A DNA stretch of 64,000 bases from assembly GCA_944323885.1 (NCBI GenBank), contig CALUUD010000001.1, forward strand, positions 372,001-436,000. Direction: 5' to 3'. The notes under the pieces are model-generated. The model ran no database searches, was not told the DNA's origin, and was given only the letters and a program-made list of their open reading frames with translations. Below are positions 35,689-45,470 of the stretch, piece by piece. Made by a program: the position numbers and the translations under genes. Each line of letters begins with the position of its first letter. Position 1 is the first letter of the stretch. This DNA comes from an uncultured Helicobacteraceae bacterium (GTDB lineage: Bacteria; Campylobacterota; Campylobacteria; Campylobacterales; Helicobacteraceae).

Positions 35689-36474
35689 TTAACTTCTAAA
35701 GTTTTCTAATACACTTTGTTTTAATATATGATACCTTGACATTACATTCCCATCAACATTGCCATTATCGCTAATTATCACGACACCACCTTTTTGAATT
35801 GCATCATCACTCTTAATTTTTATATTTTGATTATTTTTAAATATATTATTTAAATAATCAAAATCTACTGGATTTACTCTAATTATCATATTTAGATTCA
35901 TACTCATTGATTGTAATAACTCTCTACTAATCAAAGCTGCGATTTTTGCACTATTTTCACTAACTTCTTTTATTATTACTTCTTTTGCAATATCAAGCGC
36001 AATAGAACTTAACTCTCCTTCTAATTTAACTATTTGCTTTTTTATATCATCTATTGTTTCATTTAATGTTATTACAGATTTTGTAATTCTTTCTTTCTCT
36101 TTTTCTAGTTCATCTTGAAAATTTAACTTTGCTTTTAGTTCGCCTTCTTTAAAGCCTTCTTCTCTTGCTATTTTTTCTTTCTCACTTATTTGTGATTGCA
36201 ATTTATCAAATTGAATTTGAAATTTATTTAAAGAATTTGACAAATCATCACTTTTTGCTAAAAGCTTTTCTATAAGATCTTTTTCTATGCTACTTTGTAT
36301 CATTGATACTTGACTTTGTGTAGGAGTATTTTCTGTAACATCAATTTTCTTTTGTGCATTATTTTCTTGTATCTCATTTAAATTTAATTTCTTAAATTCA
36401 TATCTAGACATATTGTGATTATTTAACTCTTGAGAAGATATAATGCTTTTATCACCACTATTCAACGACATCAT
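35689..36474 (-). CDS. fliH: flagellar export regulator FliH
   Basis: 261 residues: low-complexity N-terminal ~80, a long coiled coil (about 85-165, QFDKLQSQISEKEKIAREEG.. KEKERITKSV), and the globular FliH/HrpE tail (about 165-261, IAKEVIIKEVSENSAKIAALISRELL, IRVNPVDFDYL, GGVVIISDNG, with terminal VLENFRS). FliH holds the export ATPase FliI at the basal body. It overlaps fliG by 17 bases, typical of this operon. Confidence 0.9.
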   Translation of the reverse strand: MMSLNSGDKSIISSQELNNHNMSRYEFKKLNLNEIQENNAQKKIDVTENTPTQSQVSMIQSSIEKDLIEKLLAKSDDLSNSLNKFQIQFDKLQSQISEKEKIAREEGFKEGELKAKLNFQDELEKEKERITKSVITLNETIDDIKKQIVKLEGELSSIALDIAKEVIIKEVSENSAKIAALISRELLQSMSMNLNMIIRVNPVDFDYLNNIFKNNQNIKIKSDDAIQKGGVVIISDNGNVDGNVMSRYHILKQSVLENFRS

Positions 36475-37489
36475 CCTCCTCTCCTATTTGTATTACACCT
36501 TGTTCTGATAATGCTTGAACAAGCTCTACTACTTTCCTTTGAGAATTTTCTACATCCCTAACTTTAACAATACCTAGGTACTGCAATTCTTCTATGAACT
36601 GCTCACCTGCTCTTTGACTCATATTTGATAAAAATTTCTGCTCTAGTTCCTCTGGAGCTGATTTTAATGCTAATGTTAAATCTTTTTTATCAACATTTTT
36701 TAAAATCTCTCTAATTGCACCATTATCAAGCTTAATAATATCCTCAAATGTAAACATCATTTCTTTAATTTTAGAAGCCAATTGTTCATCAATTTGTTCA
36801 ATATGAGCTATGGTTGTTTTAGCTGCTTTTTGTCCTAAACGATTAAATATTTCTGCAACAGCTCTTGGCCCACCAACTTCAACCTTGTAACTAGTAAGAG
36901 AATCTAACTGGTTTTCTAATACTGCAGAAACTCTCTTTACTATAGGTGGTGCAATATCTCCTAAAGACGCCATTCTTATTGCAACATCAGCCTTTTGATT
37001 ATCAGAAAAATAACTTAAAGTTTCTGCAGCACTATTTGGATCCATATGTGCCAATATTAATGCTATTGCTTGTGGATGCTCACCTGCTATGAATTCTGCA
37101 AGTTGTTGCGGCCTAACCTTTGATAAATATGAAAAATTTTGGGCAGTTTGCATTTGCTTTGATAATTTATCAAGAACTCTTTTTGCTTCTTCTGGTCCAA
37201 GAACACGATATAATAATTCTTTTGCATATTCAAAACCACCACTATTAATATATTGATTTGATTGAAAAATTGCATAAAATTCTTCTAGTATTGCAGCACC
37301 AATAACCTTATCTGTTCCTTTCATTTGTGCTATATATTTTGAAATTTCTGTAATAGAATCTAAATCTAAGTGACTAAAAATATCACCTGTAACACCATCA
37401 CCTAATTGAATTAATAAAATTGCAATTTTTTCTGCCATGGAGAATTCATCATATTGAGCACGCTGTTTTGGTGTTAAATTAAAAGCCAT
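36458..37489 (-). CDS. fliG: flagellar motor switch protein FliG
   Basis: 343 residues with all three FliG domains: N-terminal FliF-binding part (about 1-105), middle EHPQAIALILAHMDPNSAAETLSYF with GGPRAVAEIFNRL, and C-terminal torque domain containing MFTFEDIIKLDNGAIREILKNVDKKDL and the charged helix MSQRAGEQFIEELQYLG. The cytoplasmic C-ring component that contacts the stator. One base from fliF. Confidence 0.96.
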   Translation of the reverse strand: MAFNLTPKQRAQYDEFSMAEKIAILLIQLGDGVTGDIFSHLDLDSITEISKYIAQMKGTDKVIGAAILEEFYAIFQSNQYINSGGFEYAKELLYRVLGPEEAKRVLDKLSKQMQTAQNFSYLSKVRPQQLAEFIAGEHPQAIALILAHMDPNSAAETLSYFSDNQKADVAIRMASLGDIAPPIVKRVSAVLENQLDSLTSYKVEVGGPRAVAEIFNRLGQKAAKTTIAHIEQIDEQLASKIKEMMFTFEDIIKLDNGAIREILKNVDKKDLTLALKSAPEELEQKFLSNMSQRAGEQFIEELQYLGIVKVRDVENSQRKVVELVQALSEQGVIQIGEEDDVVE

Positions 37490-39184
37490 TTATTCTCCTT
37501 TTTTATTGCTAACTTCTTCTATACCCAATTCATCATGAATTAAAGTCTGAAACAAACTTGCAACTTCACTTGGATTTTCTGATACCATAGTTTTAATTTT
37601 TTCCAACAAAACATCATATTTAATTTCATCTTCATTAAAACTACCAAGTCCAAGCTGATCTTCAATCTTTTTTCTCATATCATTTAATTTATTACTATCC
37701 TCTTCATCATCATCAATTTTTAGCAAAGATTCAACATCATCATCAACACTATCTGATACTTCAAGCATTTTTTCTGCAAATGGTGCAATGATTTTTTTGT
37801 AAAAAATAAAAATAATAATAGCAACAAGTATATATTTTAAAAGTGGCATAATAGGAGACAACATAGACATCATTTTCTCTAATGCACTTTTTGGTTTATA
37901 AGTATTTGTAACAGAATTTAACTCGAAATTGCTAACACTAACCTCATCTCCTCTATTTTGTGAAAATCCAATTGCCTGCTTCACTAGATTGTTAATCTCA
38001 TTCATTTTTTCAGAACTAATTGGAATATATTTCATTTTTTCTATACCATCTTCATTTATCAATTCATAGTTTCCATCAACTACAACAGCGGCACTTAATC
38101 TTTTTAAAGTTCCAAACTCACCTGTTATTTCAGATATTGTTTTACTTATTTCATAATTTGTTGTTGTTTGATTTTTTTCGTACAATTCTTTAGAATCTAA
38201 AGAATCTAAACCCTGGACAGGACCTATATTACTAACTGCACCTGGAACACCTCCAACCTCTGTCTCTCTTAATCCCTGTCTTTTTTCTTCAAGATTCTGC
38301 TGACTCCTTATTACATTATTTGGATCAAATAATTCTTGAGTACTTTTTCTTTGTGAAAAATCAAATTCTGCTGTAACTTTTGCTACTACTCTATTCTTGC
38401 CTCCTACAACTGGTGATAATACATCTAAAATCTTATCTTCTAGAATCTTTTCATAATTATTTTTATATTTTAATTGAGTATTTATCAGAGTTGAATTAAC
38501 TATATTTTCATTATCAGAACCTAGTATTTCACCATTTTGATTAACAATAGTAACATTTTCTTTAGTAAGTTTTGAAATAGCAGATGAGACAAGATTCTTT
38601 ATACCATCTATTTGAGATGGTGATAAATACATATTTGGACGAATTTCTAATGCAACAGATGCTGTTGGTAAAACCTCTTGACTAACAAAAACACTATCCT
38701 TTGGTAATGCTATATGAACAGTGGCACGCTCTATTGGTTTTAAACTCTCTATAGTCCTTGATAATTCACCTTCGGTAGCTCTTATTAATTTTATTTGTTG
38801 TTCAAATTCTGTCATCCCAAAAGATTGTTCATTAAATATTTCAAAACCAACTTTACTATTTTTTGGAATCCCATTACTACTTAATGCTATTCTTTGCTCA
38901 TAGACAACATCCTTTGGGACTAAAATTGTATCTTCTTTAGGTATCTTATAAGGAATGTTATTACTTTGTAAATGCTGTATAACTAAAGCATTATCACTTG
39001 GTGCTAATCCATCAAAAAGAACAGCATAATTACTGCTTATATTTCTTTGATTTATAGAAAATACAACAAAATATGAAAGAAATAACACAACAGCAACTAT
39101 ACCACCTATTATAACTATTTTTTGTCGCTTGTTTAATCTCTCATATAGTCGTATGAGCTGACTAAATAAACCTTTTATATCCAA
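37490..39184 (-). CDS. fliF: flagellar MS-ring protein FliF
   Basis: 564 residues. Transmembrane helices at about 24-44 and 445-465 bracket the periplasmic ring-building domains (YSCJ_FliF region 50-220, with YKIPKEDTILVPKDVVYEQRIALSSNGIP in two parts) and the less conserved beta-collar region (260-360). The cytosolic tail ends in the FliG-binding segment (about 525-564). TTG start at 39184 with AAAGG upstream. First flagellar gene of the leftward block, following hisC by three bases. Confidence 0.95.
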   Translation of the reverse strand: MDIKGLFSQLIRLYERLNKRQKIVIIGGIVAVVLFLSYFVVFSINQRNISSNYAVLFDGLAPSDNALVIQHLQSNNIPYKIPKEDTILVPKDVVYEQRIALSSNGIPKNSKVGFEIFNEQSFGMTEFEQQIKLIRATEGELSRTIESLKPIERATVHIALPKDSVFVSQEVLPTASVALEIRPNMYLSPSQIDGIKNLVSSAISKLTKENVTIVNQNGEILGSDNENIVNSTLINTQLKYKNNYEKILEDKILDVLSPVVGGKNRVVAKVTAEFDFSQRKSTQELFDPNNVIRSQQNLEEKRQGLRETEVGGVPGAVSNIGPVQGLDSLDSKELYEKNQTTTNYEISKTISEITGEFGTLKRLSAAVVVDGNYELINEDGIEKMKYIPISSEKMNEINNLVKQAIGFSQNRGDEVSVSNFELNSVTNTYKPKSALEKMMSMLSPIMPLLKYILVAIIIFIFYKKIIAPFAEKMLEVSDSVDDDVESLLKIDDDEEDSNKLNDMRKKIEDQLGLGSFNEDEIKYDVLLEKIKTMVSENPSEVASLFQTLIHDELGIEEVSNKKGE

Positions 39185-39187
39185 TTA

Positions 39188-40288
39188 CTACCTTTTTAAA
39201 TATTTATCTATCAATTTTATAACTATTTTATTTTGTTTTTTTGTACCTATTGTAATCCTTATTGCATTTATGCCATATGATTTCAAATCTCTAATTATTA
39301 CACCTTGTTTTAAAAGATATTCACATAAAATACTAGAATCTATGGTTTTTGGCAGCATAAATGTAATAAAATTTGTATAAGATTCTATAAAATTTATATT
39401 TCTATTTTTAGCAAATTCGCTATATGCTTCCATTTCTTTGAAATTATTCTTAAGAGTATCTTTAACAAACCTAAAATCTTCAAGTGCGACGGTAGCTGCT
39501 TTTAATGAAATATTTGTTATGTTAAATGGTGCTCTAAGCCTTGATAATAAATCTATAAACTTAGAATCTGCAATACCATATCCAACTCTAAGACCACCTA
39601 ATCCATAAAGTTTTGAAAAAGTGCCTAAATAGATACAATTTTTATACTTTTTAATTATTTCCTTTGGTTTTATTTCTTTATTTTTATCCTTATATGCAGC
39701 AAATTCTCCATAAGCACAATCAAGTGCAACTATAGTATCGCTTGATATGGAATCTAAGATTCTAAAAACCTCATCTTTATCTAGACAGTCTCCAAGAGGA
39801 TTATTTGGCAAACATAAAAATACTAAATTTGGTTTTGATTTTTTATATTCATCTATAAATTGTTCTGCATTATGAATACCATCTTTTGTTTTTATTATTT
39901 CTGCTTGATTATGTGTCGCATAAATTTCATACATAGCAAATGTTAGAGCACTTGTTAATATCTTATCACCTTTATTAGATGTAGCTTTTATCAATAATTC
40001 AATGATTTGATCACTACCCTGTCCTATTATTACATTATTAAGATCTACATTATATTTTTTAGCTAATGCAGTTTTTAGTTCAAACATAGAGTCATCAGGA
40101 TATCTATATGAATTTTTTGCTTCTTTTTTTATAATTTTTATTACCCTTTTGGATGTTCCAAGGGGGTTTTCATTGCTAGCTAATTTAATTATTGCTTTTT
40201 CTTTTACTCCATAATCTCTAACTATGAGTTCTATAGGTTTACCAGCTTCATAAGATTTAAGTGAGGATAAATATTTTTTAAACCCCAT
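39188..40288 (-). CDS. hisC: histidinol-phosphate aminotransferase
   Basis: 366 residues, PLP aminotransferase of histidine synthesis (imidazole-acetol phosphate to histidinol phosphate). Motifs: KLASNENPLG, YRYPDDSMFELK, GQGSDQIIELLI, CLPNNPLGD, ALDCAYGEFA, and the PLP lysine in TFSKLYGLGGLRVGYGIA. The hisC-fliF-fliG-fliH-dxs order equals Cj0317-Cj0321 (recalled). Start ATG at 40288; first gene of this operon, with a 150-base AT-rich gap to the divergent phosphohexomutase. Confidence 0.94.
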   Translation of the reverse strand: MGFKKYLSSLKSYEAGKPIELIVRDYGVKEKAIIKLASNENPLGTSKRVIKIIKKEAKNSYRYPDDSMFELKTALAKKYNVDLNNVIIGQGSDQIIELLIKATSNKGDKILTSALTFAMYEIYATHNQAEIIKTKDGIHNAEQFIDEYKKSKPNLVFLCLPNNPLGDCLDKDEVFRILDSISSDTIVALDCAYGEFAAYKDKNKEIKPKEIIKKYKNCIYLGTFSKLYGLGGLRVGYGIADSKFIDLLSRLRAPFNITNISLKAATVALEDFRFVKDTLKNNFKEMEAYSEFAKNRNINFIESYTNFITFMLPKTIDSSILCEYLLKQGVIIRDLKSYGINAIRITIGTKKQNKIVIKLIDKYLKR

Positions 40289-40438
40289 TTCAAACTCTCC
40301 AAAATCATAAAAATGTCAGTGATTTTATCTAAGAAATACTAAATACTAATTTATATCAAATGAGAACAATTCATATAATTAATGATTTAAAATATTTGTA
40401 TATAATTTTTAAATTTTATTTATATGTAAGGTTGATCA

Positions 40439-41815
40439 ATGAGCATTTTTAGGGAATATGACATAAGAGGAATATACAACAAAGACTTAACAAAAGATAT
40501 AGTTTTTAGTATTGGTAAATATTTAGCAATTGAATTAAAAAGAAGAGGCGGAACAAATATAGCAATTGGTTATGATGCAAGAGTGCATAGTCCAAGTTTA
40601 TTTGAATATTTAAGTAATGGTATAGCTTCAGAAAATATAAAAATATATTCTATGGGAATGATACCAACCCCAGTAGCATATTTTAGCTTATATCACAAAT
40701 TTGAAAATATAAATAATATTGATGCAAGTATTATGATAACAGGATCACATAACCCACCAGAGTATAACGGATTTAAAATAACGATGTTAAAAGAACCATT
40801 TTATGGAGAAGATATAAAAAAAATAGGAAAAGAAGTAGAATCTAAAATTTATAATTTTAAAGAATATGATAAAAATATAACAACCATAAATGTACTAGAT
40901 GAATATATAAAATTTCTCACTAATCATTTTAATAATTTAAAAAATTTCAAATATAAAGTAGCACTAGATTGTGGAAATGGCGTAGCAGGGCTTGCGATAA
41001 TAGATGTACTAAAAAAATTAAATATTGATTTTTTAGAGCTTTATGCAAATCCTGATGGAAACTTTCCAAATCATCACCCAGATCCAAGTGTTGAAGAAAA
41101 TTTATCTGATCTAAAAAAAGCAATGAAGCAAAATGATATAAAAATTGGTATTGCATTTGATGGAGATGCTGATAGATTGGCATTACTTAGTGAAAATTAT
41201 TCATTTAAAGGTGATGAACTTGCAATTCTATTTGCAAAAAAAATGCTAAAAGATGGTTTAAAGCCAATTATAATTGGTGAAGTAAAGTGTTCAATGGTAA
41301 TGTATGATGAAATAAATAAAATTGGTAAAGCAATAATGTATAAAACAGGACATAGCAATCTAAAAGTAAAACTAAAAGAAACAAATGCTCATCTTGCTGC
41401 AGAGATGAGTGGTCATATATTTTTCAACGATAGATATTTTGGATATGATGATGCAATATATTCATCTCTTAGAGCATTAGAGTTATTTTTAGATTCTAAT
41501 GTTAAAGAAGTAGAAGAAACTATAAAAAATCTACCACAAATGTATTCAACACCTGAAGAAAAAGTAAAATCAAGTGAGGAAGAAAAATTTAAATCTATAG
41601 AAAAATTATCAAAAAAATTACAAAATCCACCTAGTGACTTTCCTAAGATTATAGATGTGATTACTATAGATGGTCTTAGAGTAGTATTTGAAAATGGCTG
41701 GGGATTAATTAGAGCTAGCAATACAACACCAATATTAGTTACTAGATTTGAAGCAAAAACAAAAGAATTGGCAGATTTATACAAACAAAAAATGCTTGAT
41801 TTATTAAAGGATTAA
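40439..41815 (+). CDS. phosphomannomutase/phosphoglucomutase
   Basis: 458 residues of the alpha-D-phosphohexomutase superfamily. Four domains in order: MSIFREYDIRGIYNKDL start, phosphoserine loop ITGSHNPPEYNGFK (serine near 100), metal loop FDGDADRL (near 242), sugar loop AEMSGHIFF and the phosphate-binding ..LIRASNTTPILVTRFEA at the C-terminus. It is the AlgC/ManB type, interconverting hexose-6- and hexose-1-phosphates for LPS or glycan precursors. It may feed GDP-fucose, the donor of the fucosyltransferase in this window (inference). ATG with AAGG site. Confidence 0.92.
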   Translation: MSIFREYDIRGIYNKDLTKDIVFSIGKYLAIELKRRGGTNIAIGYDARVHSPSLFEYLSNGIASENIKIYSMGMIPTPVAYFSLYHKFENINNIDASIMITGSHNPPEYNGFKITMLKEPFYGEDIKKIGKEVESKIYNFKEYDKNITTINVLDEYIKFLTNHFNNLKNFKYKVALDCGNGVAGLAIIDVLKKLNIDFLELYANPDGNFPNHHPDPSVEENLSDLKKAMKQNDIKIGIAFDGDADRLALLSENYSFKGDELAILFAKKMLKDGLKPIIIGEVKCSMVMYDEINKIGKAIMYKTGHSNLKVKLKETNAHLAAEMSGHIFFNDRYFGYDDAIYSSLRALELFLDSNVKEVEETIKNLPQMYSTPEEKVKSSEEEKFKSIEKLSKKLQNPPSDFPKIIDVITIDGLRVVFENGWGLIRASNTTPILVTRFEAKTKELADLYKQKMLDLLKD

Positions 41816-41818
41816 TTT

Positions 41819-42844
41819 ATGATTACTTTGCAAGATCCAATTGATATGCATATTCATCTAAGAGAAGGTGAGATTCTAAAAAATATATTGCCATTTAGTG
41901 CAAAGTATTTTAGTGCTTGTCTTGCTATGCCAAATCTAAAGATTCCACTTACTGATACAAATAAAGCATTAGATTACAAGAAAGAAATACAACATAATGC
42001 ACAAGAATTAAATTGTGATAGATTTAGTCCTATTATGAGTATATATTTAAATGAAAGTATTACAAAAGATGAACTTTTAAAAGCAAAAAAAGCTGATATA
42101 AGAATACTAAAACTATATCCAAAAGGTGCAACTACAGGTAGTGAAAATGGATTACAAGAAATATTAAATCAAAAAACTCTAGAGATTTTTGAAATAGCAG
42201 AAAGTCTTGATTTTATACTTTCTATACATGGAGAGAGTAATGGTTTTAGTTTAGATAGAGAGTTTGAATTTGGAGAAATTTTTAAACAAATAGCAATAAA
42301 TTTTCCAAAATTAAAAATAATAATAGAACATTTAAGTGATAGAAGAAGTATAGATTTATTACATCAATATGAAAATATATTTGCGACAATTACTCTACAT
42401 CATATGATAATGAGTCTTGATGATGTAATAGGAAAAGGATTAAACCCTCATCACTTTTGTAAGCCTATATTAAAAACACCAAAAGATAGAGATGCTATTC
42501 TTGAGTTAGCATTAAGTGGAGATGAAAAAGTTAGTTTTGGTTCAGATTCTGCTCCACATCTACAATCCAATAAATTAAAGCAAAATGGTGCTGCAGGGAT
42601 ATTTTCTGCTCCAGTATTATTGCCAAAATTATGTGAAATATTTGAAAAGTATAATAAACTAGAAAATTTACAAAAGTTTATAAGTGATAATGCAATAAAT
42701 ATATACAAATTAAAAAACATACCAAACAAAAAAATAACTTTAATAAAAGAAAAATATAAAGTCCAAGATTCTATTAGAATAGATAATGATTTTATTGTTC
42801 CATTCTTAGCTAATGAAGAATTAATATGGAGAATCAAAGATTAG
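41819..42844 (+). CDS. pyrC: dihydroorotase (E. coli PyrC type)
   Basis: 341 residues, zinc amidohydrolase closing carbamoyl-aspartate to dihydroorotate. DMHIHLRE near the start binds zinc, the carbamylated lysine is in LKLYPKGATT, further histidines are in SIHGES and IIEHLSDRRS, and FGSDSAPH provides the catalytic aspartate. Length and motif spacing fit class II PyrC. Three bases after the mutase; its end overlaps the mnmH start by 19 bases. Confidence 0.93.
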   Translation: MITLQDPIDMHIHLREGEILKNILPFSAKYFSACLAMPNLKIPLTDTNKALDYKKEIQHNAQELNCDRFSPIMSIYLNESITKDELLKAKKADIRILKLYPKGATTGSENGLQEILNQKTLEIFEIAESLDFILSIHGESNGFSLDREFEFGEIFKQIAINFPKLKIIIEHLSDRRSIDLLHQYENIFATITLHHMIMSLDDVIGKGLNPHHFCKPILKTPKDRDAILELALSGDEKVSFGSDSAPHLQSNKLKQNGAAGIFSAPVLLPKLCEIFEKYNKLENLQKFISDNAINIYKLKNIPNKKITLIKEKYKVQDSIRIDNDFIVPFLANEELIWRIKD

Positions 42845-43839
42845 TGTATATAGTAGAATCTATCAATAATGCAGATATTATTATTGATGTGAGAAGTCCT
42901 AGTGAATTTAATCATTCACATATACCAAATGCTATAAATTTACCTATTTTAAATGATTATGAATATAAAAACATAGGAATTATATATAAAAAAAATCCAA
43001 TAGAAGCTAATTTTTTAGGTGCAAGCATAGCGTGTATGAATATATCAAATATTTTGGAGAAAAATAGAGATTTATTAAACCATAAAAACAAGATTCTAAT
43101 CTATTGTGCTAGAGGTGGAAATAGAAGTTTAAGTTTATATAATGTTCTAACACCTTTGAAACTTAGAGTAGAAAGAATAAATGGTGGATATAAAGCATAT
43201 AGAAATATCGTAGTAAATTATCTAAATAATCCAATAAATAAGACTTTTTTAACCCTTTGTGGAAATACTGGATGCGGAAAAAGCGAATTGATAAAAAAAG
43301 CAGAATCTTGGAGCATAGATTTAGAAAATTTGTGTAATCATTTTGGATCAAGCTTTGGCTTTATGTGTAGCAGTATTACAAATAAAAATATGCCAAGTAT
43401 GAAGATGTTTCAAAATATGCTTTTCTTAAATCTAACAAATAAAAAAGGAATATTGCTAATAGAAAATGAATCAAAAAAGTTAGGTAATATAATTATTCCA
43501 AATACATTATATAATGCATATCAAGATTCTAAAAAAATCCTTATAACTTGTGATTTAGAATATAGAATAGAGAGAATCTACAATTTATATAAAAATATTA
43601 AATATAATGATTTTATAAATACAATAAATAAAATCTCTCCATATATAAAAAAAGAAATAAAAAATGAAATAATAATTGCATTTGATAATAATGAATTAAA
43701 AAAAGTTACAGAATTATTATTAGTGAAATACTACGATTTAAAATATAAAAAGAGTAATTGTGACTTTGTAGTAAATAGTAATGATATAAATAAAGCTTAT
43801 GATGAGGTGCTAGATATTAGAAATAATATAAAAATATAA
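42826..43839 (+). CDS. mnmH: tRNA 2-selenouridine synthase (SelU/MnmH)
   Basis: 337 residues. An N-terminal rhodanese domain (about 8-125) has DVRSPSEFNHSHIPNAINLP and the active-site loop YCARGGNRS with Cys94; a P-loop domain follows with Walker A GNTGCGKS (146-153). This is the SelU/MnmH architecture, which replaces wobble 2-thiouridine with 2-selenouridine (via a geranylated intermediate) in tRNA for Lys, Glu and Gln. Activity needs selenophosphate, so a selD gene is expected elsewhere. Overlaps pyrC; followed by a hairpin that includes its stop codon. Confidence 0.92.
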   Translation: MENQRLVYIVESINNADIIIDVRSPSEFNHSHIPNAINLPILNDYEYKNIGIIYKKNPIEANFLGASIACMNISNILEKNRDLLNHKNKILIYCARGGNRSLSLYNVLTPLKLRVERINGGYKAYRNIVVNYLNNPINKTFLTLCGNTGCGKSELIKKAESWSIDLENLCNHFGSSFGFMCSSITNKNMPSMKMFQNMLFLNLTNKKGILLIENESKKLGNIIIPNTLYNAYQDSKKILITCDLEYRIERIYNLYKNIKYNDFINTINKISPYIKKEIKNEIIIAFDNNELKKVTELLLVKYYDLKYKKSNCDFVVNSNDINKAYDEVLDIRNNIKI

Positions 43840-43858
43840 TATATTTATATTTTTATAT
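43826..43858. terminator. 14-bp AT-only hairpin between converging mnmH and ABC-F gene
   Basis: ATATAAAAATATAA and its exact complement flank a 5-base loop; the left arm contains the mnmH stop. A T-rich stretch follows on the plus strand. All-AT stems are weak as terminators, but the perfect symmetry and convergent setting support a bidirectional role. Confidence 0.5.
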
Positions 43859-43864
43859 GAATTT

Positions 43865-45469
43865 TTATTTATTTTTACTTTCTAAATACTCTTCATAACT
43901 TCCTTTAAAGTCAATCATTCTAGCACCATTTTCACTAGGAATTAATTCTATAATCCTATTTGCAAAAGCATCAATTAATTCTCTATCGTGGCTAACACAA
44001 AGTATATTTCCACTAAATTTATATAAAGCTTCACCAAGTGCAATAATAGCTTCTAAATCCAAGTGATTTGTAGGTTCATCTAATACTAAGAAATTTCCAC
44101 CTTCAATCATTAGCTTTGATATATACATTCTGTGTTTTTCACCACCACTTAGATTATTTAGTTTTTTTTCTTGTTCTTCTCCGCTAAAAAGCATTCTTCC
44201 AAGTGCATTGCGTATTTCACCACTATCCATTTTTTTATCAAATCCTCTAAGCCATTCATAAAGAGTAAAATCTCCATTTATCTCTTCTGCTATATTTTGA
44301 GGAAAATATCCCTTTTGAATTGTAGCACCAAGCCTTAGACTTCCTGTATCTGGTTTTAAATCTTCAACTATAATCTTGCATAATGTGCTTTTACCTACAC
44401 CATTTGGTCCAATAAGAGCTATTTTTTCACCTGGTAATATTCTTAAATCTATTTTTTCAAAAACAAGTTTATCATCATAGGATTTACTTATATTTTCACA
44501 ATCAAATACTTCATTTCCAATTTCTCTTTTTGGTTTGAAAATAATACTAGGATCTCTCCTTGAACTAACTTTTACTTCCTCTATGTTTAATTTTTCTAGT
44601 TGTCTTTGTCTTGATGTAGCTTGCTTTGCTTTACTTGCATTAGCTGAGAATCTTCTAATAAATGCCTCTAAGTCTTCTTTTTCTTTTAATTTTTTATTCC
44701 TTTCTGCTTCCTGTTGTTTTGCAATAATGCTTGATGCGATATACCAATCATCATAATTACCACTAAATTCTCTAATAGTGCAAAAATCAAGATCTAAAAT
44801 ATGTGTGCATACAGAATTGATAAAATGTCTATCGTGGCTGATTACAACCATAGTCCCTTCATGATGTTTGAGATTATTTTCAAGCCATTCTATAGATTTT
44901 AAATCAAGGTTGTTTGTAGGTTCATCTAAAAATAAAATATCAGGTTTTGGAAATAAAACTTGAGCTAATAAAATCTTGAATTTATCTCCATTTGGGATTG
45001 TTTTCATAAGATTATTATGCATATTTTGTGGAAATCCAAGCTCTTCTAGAATCTTTGCAATATTTGTATCATATTCATACATAGGATCTTCTTCAGCACA
45101 AATTATCTCTAACTCACCTAATTCTTCATTTACCTTATCATCACTCAAATCAGCATTTTCATATAAATAATTTTTTCTTTTTATAGCATCATATAATCTT
45201 TTATTTCCAAATAGTACAGCATCACAAATAGTTAAATCTTCATATGCATATTGGTCTTGTTTTAAAATACCAATTCGTAAGCCATTTTCAACAGCTATTT
45301 CACCGCTACTAGGTTCTAATTCACCACTTATAATCTTTAAAAATGTTGATTTACCAGCACCATTTGCACCAATAAGACCATATCTTTTATTTTTATCAAG
45401 TTTAATATTAATATTTTCAAATAATTTTTTTGTTGGATAAGTCATTGTTAAATTTATAGTTTGTAGCAA
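43865..45469 (-). CDS. ABC-F ribosome-associated ATPase, YbiT type
   Basis: 534 residues with two ABC cassettes and no membrane part. Walker A GANGAGKST and GPNGVGKST, two Walker B (ILFLDEPTNNLD, FLVLDEPTNHLD), signature LSGGEKHRMYISKLM in the second, and the inter-domain linker with RRFSANASKAKQATSRQRQLEKL that YbiT shares almost word for word. ABC-F proteins bind the ribosomal E site; YbiT is a translation factor of undefined trigger. TTG start with AGGAG located in the end of the upstream gene. Confidence 0.92.
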   Translation of the reverse strand: MLQTINLTMTYPTKKLFENINIKLDKNKRYGLIGANGAGKSTFLKIISGELEPSSGEIAVENGLRIGILKQDQYAYEDLTICDAVLFGNKRLYDAIKRKNYLYENADLSDDKVNEELGELEIICAEEDPMYEYDTNIAKILEELGFPQNMHNNLMKTIPNGDKFKILLAQVLFPKPDILFLDEPTNNLDLKSIEWLENNLKHHEGTMVVISHDRHFINSVCTHILDLDFCTIREFSGNYDDWYIASSIIAKQQEAERNKKLKEKEDLEAFIRRFSANASKAKQATSRQRQLEKLNIEEVKVSSRRDPSIIFKPKREIGNEVFDCENISKSYDDKLVFEKIDLRILPGEKIALIGPNGVGKSTLCKIIVEDLKPDTGSLRLGATIQKGYFPQNIAEEINGDFTLYEWLRGFDKKMDSGEIRNALGRMLFSGEEQEKKLNNLSGGEKHRMYISKLMIEGGNFLVLDEPTNHLDLEAIIALGEALYKFSGNILCVSHDRELIDAFANRIIELIPSENGARMIDFKGSYEEYLESKNK

Positions 45470-45470
45470 A

